In this document: positions 5,966-11,868 of the stretch, piece after piece
Layout: each line of letters opens with the position of its first letter
Numbering within the stretch: the first letter of the stretch is position 1
DNA from: Candidatus Merdimorpha stercoravium
GTDB lineage: Bacteria > Bacteroidota > Bacteroidia > Flavobacteriales > UBA1820
Length of the DNA: 11,868 nt
Reading direction: 5' to 3'
NCBI GenBank assembly: GCA_018715295.1
Contig: DVLY01000053.1
Span: 1-11,868, forward strand
The notes under the pieces: model-generated
Database searches by the model: none
What the model saw: only the letters and a program-made list of their open reading frames with translations
Told to the model about the DNA's origin: nothing
Translations under genes and position numbers: made by a program

Positions 5966-8900
5966 ATGTTGAACAAGATCATCCGTTACAGTATCCACAA
6001 CCGCATCGTGGTCATTCTGGCTTCGGTGGCGCTGCTGGTGGCCGGTACGCTGGTGTCCCGGCAGATGGAAGTCGATATATTTCCCGATCTGAACGCCCCG
6101 ACGGTTACCGTGCTCACCGAAGCACCGGGACTGGCACCCGAGGAGGTGGAAAAGATCGTTACCTTTCCCCTGGAGACGGCCTTGAACGGAGCTACCGACG
6201 TGCGTCGCGTCCGCAGTTCGTCCACTACCGGATTTTCGGTGCTGTGGGTGGAATTCGACTGGGGGACCGATATTTACAAGGCCCGGCAGATCGTCTCCGA
6301 AAAACTCTCCACTGTAGCCGATGCCCTGCCCGAAACGGTGGGAAGCCCTACGCTCGGACCGCAATCGTCCATCCTGGGCGAGATGCTCATCGTTTCCCTC
6401 ACCTCGGACAGTGTCTCGTTGGAGGAATTGCGCACCCTGGCCGACTGGACCATCCGTCCCCGCCTGCTCTCCACCGCGGGAGTAGCCCAGGCAACGGTCA
6501 TCGGGGGCGACATCAAGGAGTACCAGATCCTGATGAACCCCGCCCGGATGAAGTACTACGGGGTAACGCTCGATGAGATCACCCGCGCTACGGAAGGCTT
6601 CAACCAGAATGCATCCGGTGGCGTGCTCTACCAGTGGGGCAACGAATACATCGTCCGCGGGATCACCGCTACCGACCGTCCCGAGGAGATGGCCCGCGCA
6701 GTGATCAAAACGGTGGACGGGCAGCCCATCACCCTGGGCGATGTGGCCCGGGTGCAGACCGGCGGGAAGACTCCCTTGTTGGGTCTGGCCTCGGAGAAAG
6801 GCCATCCGGCGGTGCTGATCACCGTGACCAAGCAGCCGGCCACCGGAACGATCGAGCTGACCGGAAAACTCGATGCCGCTCTCGCCGAACTCTCGGCCAA
6901 ATTGCCTGCCGGGGTTCACGTATCGACCGACATATTCCGTCAGGCGGATTTCATCGAAAACTCGATCGACAACGTACAGAAAGCCTTGTTGGAAGGCGGG
7001 TTGTTCGTGGTCATCGTGCTGTTCCTGTTCCTGATGAGTACCCGTACGACGCTCATTTCCCTCATTGCGCTTCCCCTCTCGCTGCTTACGGCGGTGCTGG
7101 TACTCAAGGCAATGGGGCTGACCATCAATACGATGAGCCTGGGCGGTATGGCCATTGCCATCGGTTCGCTGGTGGACGATGCGATCATCGACGTGGAAAA
7201 CGTGTACAAACGGCTTCGGGAAAACCATGCGTTGCCACCCCAGGAGCGGCGCGGGGTATTGTCCGTGGTGTTCGACGCCTCGGTGGAGATCCGCAGTTCG
7301 GTGGTGCACGCAACCATCATTACCATCGTAGCGTTCCTGCCCTTGTTTTTCCTCTCGGGGATGGAGGGAAGGATGCTCCGTCCGCTGGGTATCTCGTTTA
7401 TCGTCTCGCTGTTTGCCTCGATGATCGTAGCGGTAACGCTCACCCCGGTGTTGTGCTCGATGCTGCTCACCGGCGAGAAGACCTTGCGCCGCGCCGAGAA
7501 GGAACCGCCCGTATCGGCCTGGCTCAAGCAGCATTACCGCCGTGCCCTGCAGTGGGTGATGGGACACAAGCGCGGGGTGCTTGCCTCGGTGTGTGTGTTG
7601 TTCGTGGCCGGGGTGGTGCTCTTCCTGGGGATGGGGCGCAGTTTCCTGCCCGGGTTCAACGAAGGCTCGCTGACCATCAACATCGCCACCCAGCCGGGGA
7701 TCTCTTTGCCGGAGAGCGACCGGATAGGCCGCACGGTGGAGGAAATCCTGCTTACCGTTCCTGAAATCCAGACCGTCGCCCGCAAGACCGGCCGTGCCGA
7801 GCTGGACGAACACGCTCTGGGGGTGAACGCCTCGGAGATCGAAGCACCGTTCGTGCTCGAGGACCGTTCCCGGGCGGAATTCATGGCCGACGTGCGGGAG
7901 CGTCTCTCCCAGGTCAAGGGCATCAGCGTGGAGATCGGCCAACCGATCTCGCACCGGATCGACGCCATGCTTTCCGGTACGAAGGCCAACATCGCCATCA
8001 AGCTCTTCGGCGACGACCTGAACCGGATGTTTGCCATCGGGCAGGACATCCGCAACAAGATCGCCTCGGTGGAGGGCATCGCCGACCTGACTCTCGAACC
8101 GCAGATCGAACGTGCCCAGCTCCAGATCATCCCCCGGCGCGACATGCTGGCCAAGTACGGGATCACACTCTCGGAGTTCGCCGAATTTGTCGGGACGAAC
8201 CTCTCGGGAAAAGTCGTCTCCCAGGTGTACGACCAGGGACGCACGTACGACGTAACCCTCAAGGCGGACGATGCGGCGCGCGGTTCGATCGAGGCCATCT
8301 CGGGGCTTTACATCGACTCCCCGCAAGGGAAGGTCCCCTTGGAACAGGTCGCCGAGATCCGTTCCTCGTCCGGTCCGAATACCATCTCCCGCGAGAATGT
8401 ACGCCGCAAGATCGTCATCTCGGCCAATGTTTCCTCGGGCGACCTGCGCGGGGTGGTCAACCAGATCCGCCGGATCGTCGATACGCAGGTGGAGATGCCT
8501 TCGGGGTATCACGTGGAGTACGGCGGGCAGTTCGAGAGCGAGCAACAGGCTTCGAACATCCTTTCGCTGGCTTCGCTCTTTTCGCTGGTGATCATCTTCC
8601 TGCTGCTCTACCAGGAATTCCGCAGTGTGAAACTCTCGGGGATCATTCTGCTCAACATGCCTTTTGCACTTATCGGCGGGGTAGCGGCCATCGCCCTCTC
8701 TTCGGGGATCATCAGCATCCCGGCCGTCATTGGGTTTATCTCGCTGCTGGGGATCGCCACCCGCAACGGCATCCTGCTGGTCTCCCGATACAACCAACTG
8801 ATCCGCGAGGGCGAAAGCCTCGAGAGGGCGGTGGTGCACGGGTCGATGGACCGTTTGAATCCTATCCTGATGACGGCGCTCTCGTCCGCACTGGCACTCA

Positions 8901-9055
8901 TCCCGCTGGCTTTGGGTGGCGACCTGCCGGGCAACGAGATCCAAAGCCCGATGGCCAAGGTGATCCTCGGGGGCTTGCTCACCTCGACCTTGCTCAACGT
9001 GTTTGTCATCCCGGTGGTTTACACCCTTATTTACCGAAAAAACAGAATGATATGA
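5966..9055 (+). CDS. HME-RND heavy-metal efflux pump (CusA/CzcA family)
   Basis: Inner-membrane proton-driven pump that exports metal ions from periplasm or cytoplasm through the adaptor and channel. At 1029 residues it has the full RND layout: TM1 (about 13-30), a large periplasmic loop (31-338), TM2-TM6 (340-498), TM7 (about 536-556), a second loop (557-865) and TM8-TM12 (866-1020). Heavy-metal subfamily marks are DIFPDLNAPTV (37-47), APGLAPEEVE (53-62), WGTDIYKARQ (99-108) and SHRIDAMLSGTKANIAIK (662-679). The TM4 proton-relay motif AIGSLVDDAIIDVEN (398-412) has the CusA-like A-x-G form rather than the DFG form of CzcA, with D404 at the relay position plus extra D405 and D409. By my memory alignment the CusA copper ligands M573/M623/M672 fall on N572, the SEIE segment (623-626) and A667, so Cu(I)/Ag(I) specificity is doubtful. 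The stop overlaps the next start. Confidence 0.96.
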   Translation: MLNKIIRYSIHNRIVVILASVALLVAGTLVSRQMEVDIFPDLNAPTVTVLTEAPGLAPEEVEKIVTFPLETALNGATDVRRVRSSSTTGFSVLWVEFDWGTDIYKARQIVSEKLSTVADALPETVGSPTLGPQSSILGEMLIVSLTSDSVSLEELRTLADWTIRPRLLSTAGVAQATVIGGDIKEYQILMNPARMKYYGVTLDEITRATEGFNQNASGGVLYQWGNEYIVRGITATDRPEEMARAVIKTVDGQPITLGDVARVQTGGKTPLLGLASEKGHPAVLITVTKQPATGTIELTGKLDAALAELSAKLPAGVHVSTDIFRQADFIENSIDNVQKALLEGGLFVVIVLFLFLMSTRTTLISLIALPLSLLTAVLVLKAMGLTINTMSLGGMAIAIGSLVDDAIIDVENVYKRLRENHALPPQERRGVLSVVFDASVEIRSSVVHATIITIVAFLPLFFLSGMEGRMLRPLGISFIVSLFASMIVAVTLTPVLCSMLLTGEKTLRRAEKEPPVSAWLKQHYRRALQWVMGHKRGVLASVCVLFVAGVVLFLGMGRSFLPGFNEGSLTINIATQPGISLPESDRIGRTVEEILLTVPEIQTVARKTGRAELDEHALGVNASEIEAPFVLEDRSRAEFMADVRERLSQVKGISVEIGQPISHRIDAMLSGTKANIAIKLFGDDLNRMFAIGQDIRNKIASVEGIADLTLEPQIERAQLQIIPRRDMLAKYGITLSEFAEFVGTNLSGKVVSQVYDQGRTYDVTLKADDAARGSIEAISGLYIDSPQGKVPLEQVAEIRSSSGPNTISRENVRRKIVISANVSSGDLRGVVNQIRRIVDTQVEMPSGYHVEYGGQFESEQQASNILSLASLFSLVIIFLLLYQEFRSVKLSGIILLNMPFALIGGVAAIALSSGIISIPAVIGFISLLGIATRNGILLVSRYNQLIREGESLERAVVHGSMDRLNPILMTALSSALALIPLALGGDLPGNEIQSPMAKVILGGLLTSTLLNVFVIPVVYTLIYRKNRMI

Positions 9056-10236
9056 GGACAAGATACCTTTTTTCACTGATCCTCCCGGGGGTGTTCTCTC
9101 TCGGCAGTGCGGCACAATCCATCGGGGAAGCCGATCTCCTGCAGGCGGTGGAACGGCACAGCCCCGTGTTGCAGAGCGCGGCGGCTACGGCCCATTCCAG
9201 CCAGATAGAGGCCCGCACGGGCAATACGCTTCCCGACCCCGAACTGGGCTACACCCATACCTGGGGTTCGTCCGGTGCGGCCGGGGAGGACGAGTTTACC
9301 GCCTCGCAGGGCTTCGATTTCCCTACCGCCTACGTGCAGCGCACCCGGGCTGCCCGGGCGCGGGAAGACGCCGCGCAGGCTTCTTACCGCCAAGTGCGGA
9401 TGGAGGAATTGCTGCAGGCCCGTCTGACGGTGCAGGAGATCCTCTACCTGCAAAAACGCATCGAGGTGGACAGCCTTCGCCTGGCCGATGCCGAGTTTGC
9501 CCGGCAGATCGCTCGCGTGCGGGCTCAGGCGGGCGACATCACTTCGATCGAGGAAAACCGCATCGAGTTTCAGAGTCTTTCGGCGCGCAACAACCTGACC
9601 CGCACCCGGATGGCTTTGGAAACGGCGCTGACCACCTTGTCTTCCCTCTCGGGCTTGTCGCTGGAGGCGGATGTACAGATCGAGCCGATGCCCTTGCCGG
9701 CCTTGGCTCCGCTGGAGCAGGTGCTGGAGCAGGCTTATGCGGCCGATCCGGCTCTTTCCGCTGCTCGGGCAAGCGGACAGGCAGCACTGGCCGAACGCCG
9801 CTTGGCCGTTTCGCTGGCTTTGCCCAAATTCAGTGCGGGGTACAAGTACTCGACTTCGGACGGGGCGAAATTTCACGGCGTGATGGCCGGGATGAGTATC
9901 CCTTTGTTTGAAAGCCGCAATACGGTGCGCCTGGCGCGGGCGCGCCAGGCGGAGGTCGAAGCGGTGACCCTGGCCTTGGAAACGAGTCTGACGGCCGATC
10001 TCACGGCGAAGTACTCCCAGGCGTGCCGCCTGGAAGCGATGAGCCGGACGTATCAGGCGGGGGGCGACGGAGCCGGAAAGTCCGCCTTGTTGCGCAAGGC
10101 GCTCCAGGAAGGAAGCCTGACGATCCTCGAATACTTCACCGAACTCGATCCCGTGTACCGCCACATGGACGAGGTAAACGAGTTGTCGTACAATTACCGC
10201 TCGCTGCTGATCGAACTGAACAAATACGCGCTTTGA
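9052..10236 (+). CDS. TolC/CusC-family outer membrane efflux channel
   Basis: Outer-membrane channel expected to complete the tripartite pump encoded just upstream. The ATG shares four bases with the pump stop (ATGA, 9052-9055), which implies translational coupling and fixes the start. The 394-residue product has a signal peptide (about 1-21; cleavage near GSAAQ, no lipobox cysteine, so not lipidated like CusC). The mature part shows the two-repeat outer-membrane efflux protein pattern: a first half with LLQAVERHSPVL (29-40) and long Ala/Arg/Glu-rich helices (about 95-200), and a second half with LEQAYAADPALSAARA (225-240), the strand-turn GMSIPLFESRN (280-290) and helices to 388. The NTLPDPELGY segment (58-67) is typical of channels that serve heavy-metal pumps. 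It is somewhat short for the family (usually 400-470) but appears complete. A strong terminator follows 22 nt later. Confidence 0.93.
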   Translation: MRTRYLFSLILPGVFSLGSAAQSIGEADLLQAVERHSPVLQSAAATAHSSQIEARTGNTLPDPELGYTHTWGSSGAAGEDEFTASQGFDFPTAYVQRTRAARAREDAAQASYRQVRMEELLQARLTVQEILYLQKRIEVDSLRLADAEFARQIARVRAQAGDITSIEENRIEFQSLSARNNLTRTRMALETALTTLSSLSGLSLEADVQIEPMPLPALAPLEQVLEQAYAADPALSAARASGQAALAERRLAVSLALPKFSAGYKYSTSDGAKFHGVMAGMSIPLFESRNTVRLARARQAEVEAVTLALETSLTADLTAKYSQACRLEAMSRTYQAGGDGAGKSALLRKALQEGSLTILEYFTELDPVYRHMDEVNELSYNYRSLLIELNKYAL

Positions 10237-10258
10237 TCCTTCGGAGGGTACGACTTGG

Positions 10259-10293
10259 CCGCTCCGCCCGGTACGGGCGGAGCGGTTTTTTTT
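10259..10293 (+). terminator. Intrinsic terminator of the metal efflux operon
   Basis: A perfect 12-bp stem, CCGCTCCGCCCG (10259-10270) and CGGGCGGAGCGG (10274-10285), has a 3-nt GTA loop and is followed at once by eight Ts (10286-10293). It lies 22 nt after the channel stop. No matching A-run precedes the stem, so it works in the plus direction only. Confidence 0.96.
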
Positions 10294-10456
10294 GTGTGGA
10301 ATCATCCGCACAGGAGTGGAAAGAGGGCTGCGGGCCGTTTATATAATTGTATTGTGCGTTTGGAAAAATAGCGATGTTGTGGGGCGAATGATTTGCAGGG
10401 GTGTGGGCAGGAGAAAAAGAAAGGGGAAAATTGTTAATTTTTCACCGAACGGGTAC
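10294..10456. other. Non-coding spacer between the efflux terminator and the SRP RNA 3' end
   Basis: No credible gene is seen in these 163 nt. Two weak structures can be pointed out. One is a 7-bp hairpin GTGTGGA-ATCA-TCCGCAC (10294-10311, one G-U pair) directly after the terminator. The other is a short AT palindrome AAAATT-GTT-AATTTT (10427-10441) just beyond the SRP RNA U-tract, where it might help stop leftward transcripts. Both could be chance in AT-rich DNA. Confidence 0.5.
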
Positions 10457-10483
10457 AAAAAAATGGCAAGCGATCCACATCGC
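10457..10483 (-). terminator. 3' end/terminator of the SRP RNA gene
   Basis: On the minus strand the hairpin GCGAT-GTGG-ATCGC (10470-10483) is followed by TTGCCA and seven Ts (10457-10463). The TTGCC part also closes the SRP RNA end helix, so that long hairpin together with the U-tract probably serves as the terminator and mature 3' end. Confidence 0.65.
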
Positions 10484-10562
10484 ACCGCTACAACCGTCGT
10501 GCCCTTGCTGCGTTCCCACCCTGGGGGATTGGACAGGAGCTGGTCGTGTGGGACTTGCCGGG
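10465..10562 (-). ncRNA. ffs: Signal recognition particle RNA, small bacterial type (4.5S)
   Basis: RNA scaffold of the SRP; it binds Ffh and docks with FtsY to bring nascent membrane proteins to the translocon. Read on the minus strand, the Ffh-binding tip is CAGG-GTG-GGAA-CGC-AGCA (10506-10523): a GGAA tetraloop on a 3-bp stem, flanked by the conserved internal-loop strands CAGG and AGCA, exactly as in other bacterial SRP RNAs. The ends close with GGCAAG (10554-10559) pairing CTTGCC (10465-10470), and TCC-CACA / TGTG-GA continues the long hairpin, giving about 95-98 nt. A Bacteroidetes -7 element lies just upstream and seven Us follow the 3' end. There is no Alu domain, as expected for the short type. 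The exact 5' end is inferred from the promoter and the helix. Confidence 0.93.
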
Positions 10563-10563
10563 A

Positions 10564-10596
10564 CAAATGTACGAATATTTTCCATCATTCATCGAA
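10564..10596 (-). promoter_or_regulatory. Promoter of the SRP RNA gene
   Basis: On the minus strand TACATTTG (10564-10571) matches TAnnTTTG exactly and is identical to the -7 element of the efflux operon. A TTCG (10593-10596), one mismatch from TTTG, sits 21 nt upstream as a weaker -33 element. Initiation would fall near 10557-10560, coinciding with the first base pair of the SRP RNA end helix. Confidence 0.75.
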
Positions 10597-10647
10597 TATT
10601 TTTTGCTTTTTGTCGCACCTCTCCCTGTTTTTTCTCCGCCAAAGTCG

Positions 10648-10655
10648 TACCTTTG
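10648..10655 (+). promoter_or_regulatory. Promoter -7 element of nagA with overlapping dyad
   Basis: TACCTTTG matches TAnnTTTG exactly and ends 29 nt before the nagA ATG, so initiation would be near 10660-10662. The -33 region (about 10624-10627, CCTG) is poor. A perfect dyad CCAAAG-N6-CTTTGG (10639-10656) covers the element, which would suit repressor control of a sugar-catabolic gene. Confidence 0.65.
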
Positions 10656-10672
10656 GTAGAGGAAAAAACCAG

Positions 10673-10677
10673 AAGGA
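10673..10677 (+). promoter_or_regulatory. nagA: Ribosome binding site that fixes the nagA start
   Basis: AAGGA lies 7 nt before the ATG at 10685. It is the only Shine-Dalgarno-like site in this part of the frame and sits downstream of the -7 element. This favours 10685 over the in-frame ATG at 10292, from which translation would have to run across the SRP RNA gene and the promoter. Confidence 0.75.
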
Positions 10678-10684
10678 AATCGCT

Positions 10685-11842
10685 ATGAATCTGATACGCA
10701 ACGTTCGGGTCGTTTCTCCCGACATCGACTATAAATACGCCAACATCATCCTCGACGGCGAATACATCAAGTCCGTTACCGAAAAGGAGGTCAATCCCGA
10801 GAATTTCGACCGCATCATCGAAGGCGAAGGCTTGACGGCTTTCCCCGGATTTATCGACGAGCATACGCACGGGGCGGTCGGTTACGACGTGTGCGACGGC
10901 AAGTACGAGAGCATCGACAAGATCGCCGAAGCCCGCCTGAAAGAAGGGGTAACGATGTTCTTGCCCACGACCCTTACTCAACCCCAGGAGGTGCTGGTCG
11001 CAGCGGCCGAGGCGGTGGCTCAGTACCGCAAAAACGAGCGCTGGGCCGAGACGCCGGGGATGCACATCGAGGGACCGTACATCAACTGCGCGTACAAGGG
11101 GGCCCAGAATCCCGACTTTATCCGCCTGCCCAATACCGAGGAGATCCGTCAGCTCAACGAGATCGCTCCGGTGAAGATCGTGACGGTCGCTCCTGAGGTG
11201 GAAGGGGCTATGGAATTTATCTCCGATATGCGGGAGATGGGCATCGTTACTTCGGCCGGGCATTCGGGCGCCACGTATGCCGAGTTCCTTCAGGCCAAGG
11301 CAGCCGGACTGACGCATCTGACGCATTTCTTCAACCAGATGTCCCCGTTGCACCACCGCGAGATCGGACTGGTGGGAGCGGGATTTGCCGACAATGATAT
11401 AAAGATCGAGTTGATCTGCGACAAGCTGCATGTCAAACCGGATATCATCAAGATCGTGTTCAATGTCAAACCGGTAGGGCAGATCCTGTTGATCACCGAT
11501 TCGCTCCTGGCTTCGGGGCTTCCCGACGGCAAGTACGTGATGGGTGGTCTGGAGATGATCCTCAAGAACCACGAGGCGCGGCTTCCCTCGGGCAACCTGA
11601 TGGGAAGTACGCTGCCGTACCAGTACGGGCTGCGCAACGTGTACGAGATTACGGGGATTCCGCTCAAGGAATTGGTCAAGACGACTTCCTGGAATCAGGC
11701 GCAGAGCCTCGGACTTCACGGGGTGGGCAAGATCGAAAAGGGCTTCAAGGCCAATATTACGCTGCTCTCGGACCGATTCGACGTGGCTGCTACCCTGGTC
11801 AAGGGGCGGATGGTTTACCACAACGAAGCATTCAAACTGTAA
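10685..11842 (+). CDS. nagA: N-acetylglucosamine-6-phosphate deacetylase
   Basis: Amidohydrolase that removes acetate from GlcNAc-6-phosphate to give glucosamine-6-phosphate, feeding amino sugars from chitin, mucin or recycled cell wall into metabolism. The product has 385 residues, the usual length. It has a small beta-sandwich around a TIM barrel, with PGFIDEHTHG (54-63; H60, H62), FLPTT (92-96), MHIEGPYI (126-133; metal ligand E129), SAGHSGATY (190-198; metal ligand H193), HLTHFFNQM (211-219; metal ligand H214), H249 in CDKLH, and LITDS with catalytic D272. Metal and catalytic residues are kept, while surrounding sequence departs from the E. coli type (CDKLH for ADGLH, FFNQM for LYNAM, LMGSTLPY near 305-312), so related sugar-phosphate substrates remain possible. 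The start at 10685 is supported by AAGGA 7 nt upstream and a promoter. No nagB is visible; the window ends 26 nt later. Confidence 0.9.
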   Translation: MNLIRNVRVVSPDIDYKYANIILDGEYIKSVTEKEVNPENFDRIIEGEGLTAFPGFIDEHTHGAVGYDVCDGKYESIDKIAEARLKEGVTMFLPTTLTQPQEVLVAAAEAVAQYRKNERWAETPGMHIEGPYINCAYKGAQNPDFIRLPNTEEIRQLNEIAPVKIVTVAPEVEGAMEFISDMREMGIVTSAGHSGATYAEFLQAKAAGLTHLTHFFNQMSPLHHREIGLVGAGFADNDIKIELICDKLHVKPDIIKIVFNVKPVGQILLITDSLLASGLPDGKYVMGGLEMILKNHEARLPSGNLMGSTLPYQYGLRNVYEITGIPLKELVKTTSWNQAQSLGLHGVGKIEKGFKANITLLSDRFDVAATLVKGRMVYHNEAFKL

Positions 11843-11868
11843 ATAACGGGTTTTCTCCCCAAGCGGGC

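Noticed and set aside
4714..9055. Naming the adaptor and pump cusB/cusA or czcB/czcA.
   Set aside because: The motif evidence is mixed and the metal is unknown, so a specific symbol would claim a substrate the sequence does not show.
5792..9115. A 1107-codon open frame on the minus strand, opposite the RND pump gene.
   Set aside because: It mirrors a well-recognised pump gene. Its translation is rich in Arg, His, Gly and Gln with no recognisable domain, as expected from the reverse strand of a GC-rich coding region.
4154..10293. Whether the metal efflux operon is a recently acquired mobile cassette.
   Set aside because: No transposase, integrase, tRNA gene, terminal repeats or target duplication is visible at either edge, and its base composition resembles the flanking housekeeping genes by eye.

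Overview
The window looks like ordinary chromosomal DNA from a fairly GC-rich member of the Bacteroidetes. A Rikenellaceae/Alistipes-like gut species is my best guess, but that is inference. Three things point to the phylum: promoter -7 elements of the form TAnnTTTG in front of the transcription units, A/purine-rich translation leaders with little classical Shine-Dalgarno, and a short SRP RNA of the kind I remember from Bacteroidales. There are nine protein genes, one RNA gene and no sign of a mobile element.

Left part (23-3911, minus strand): a tight four-gene run, tcdA - pdxH - gpmI - prmA, with gaps of 23, 58 and 16 nt. It encodes a tRNA t6A-cyclising enzyme, the last step of vitamin B6 (PLP) synthesis, a glycolytic mutase and a ribosomal protein L11 methyltransferase. 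A -7 element lies just upstream of tcdA. The gene products do not share a pathway; the grouping is housekeeping.

Middle part (4098-10293, plus strand): a complete heavy-metal efflux operon, diverging from tcdA. A well-matched Bacteroidetes promoter (TTTG-N20-TACATTTG) drives a small His/Cys-rich exported protein, a His-rich lipoprotein membrane-fusion adaptor, a 1029-residue HME-RND pump and a TolC-like outer membrane channel whose start overlaps the pump stop (ATGA). A 12-bp perfect hairpin with eight Ts ends the unit. Adaptor, pump and channel should form a tripartite periplasm-to-outside exporter, and the small leading protein is a plausible metal-binding partner. The transported metal is not decided by the sequence: the pump has a CusA-like transmembrane-4 motif, but the three copper-binding methionines of CusA appear to be missing. 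No regulator gene is present.

Right part (10294-11868): the 448-nt space between the channel gene and nagA is not empty. It contains the SRP RNA gene (ffs) on the minus strand with its own -7 element and U-tract. Divergent from it is nagA (N-acetylglucosamine-6-phosphate deacetylase), whose promoter, ribosome binding site and start at 10685 can all be read. Two short dyads over promoters and a 21-bp-phased direct repeat are possible regulatory sites. The window ends 26 nt after nagA and begins 22 nt beyond the prmA stop, so the outer neighbours are not visible.
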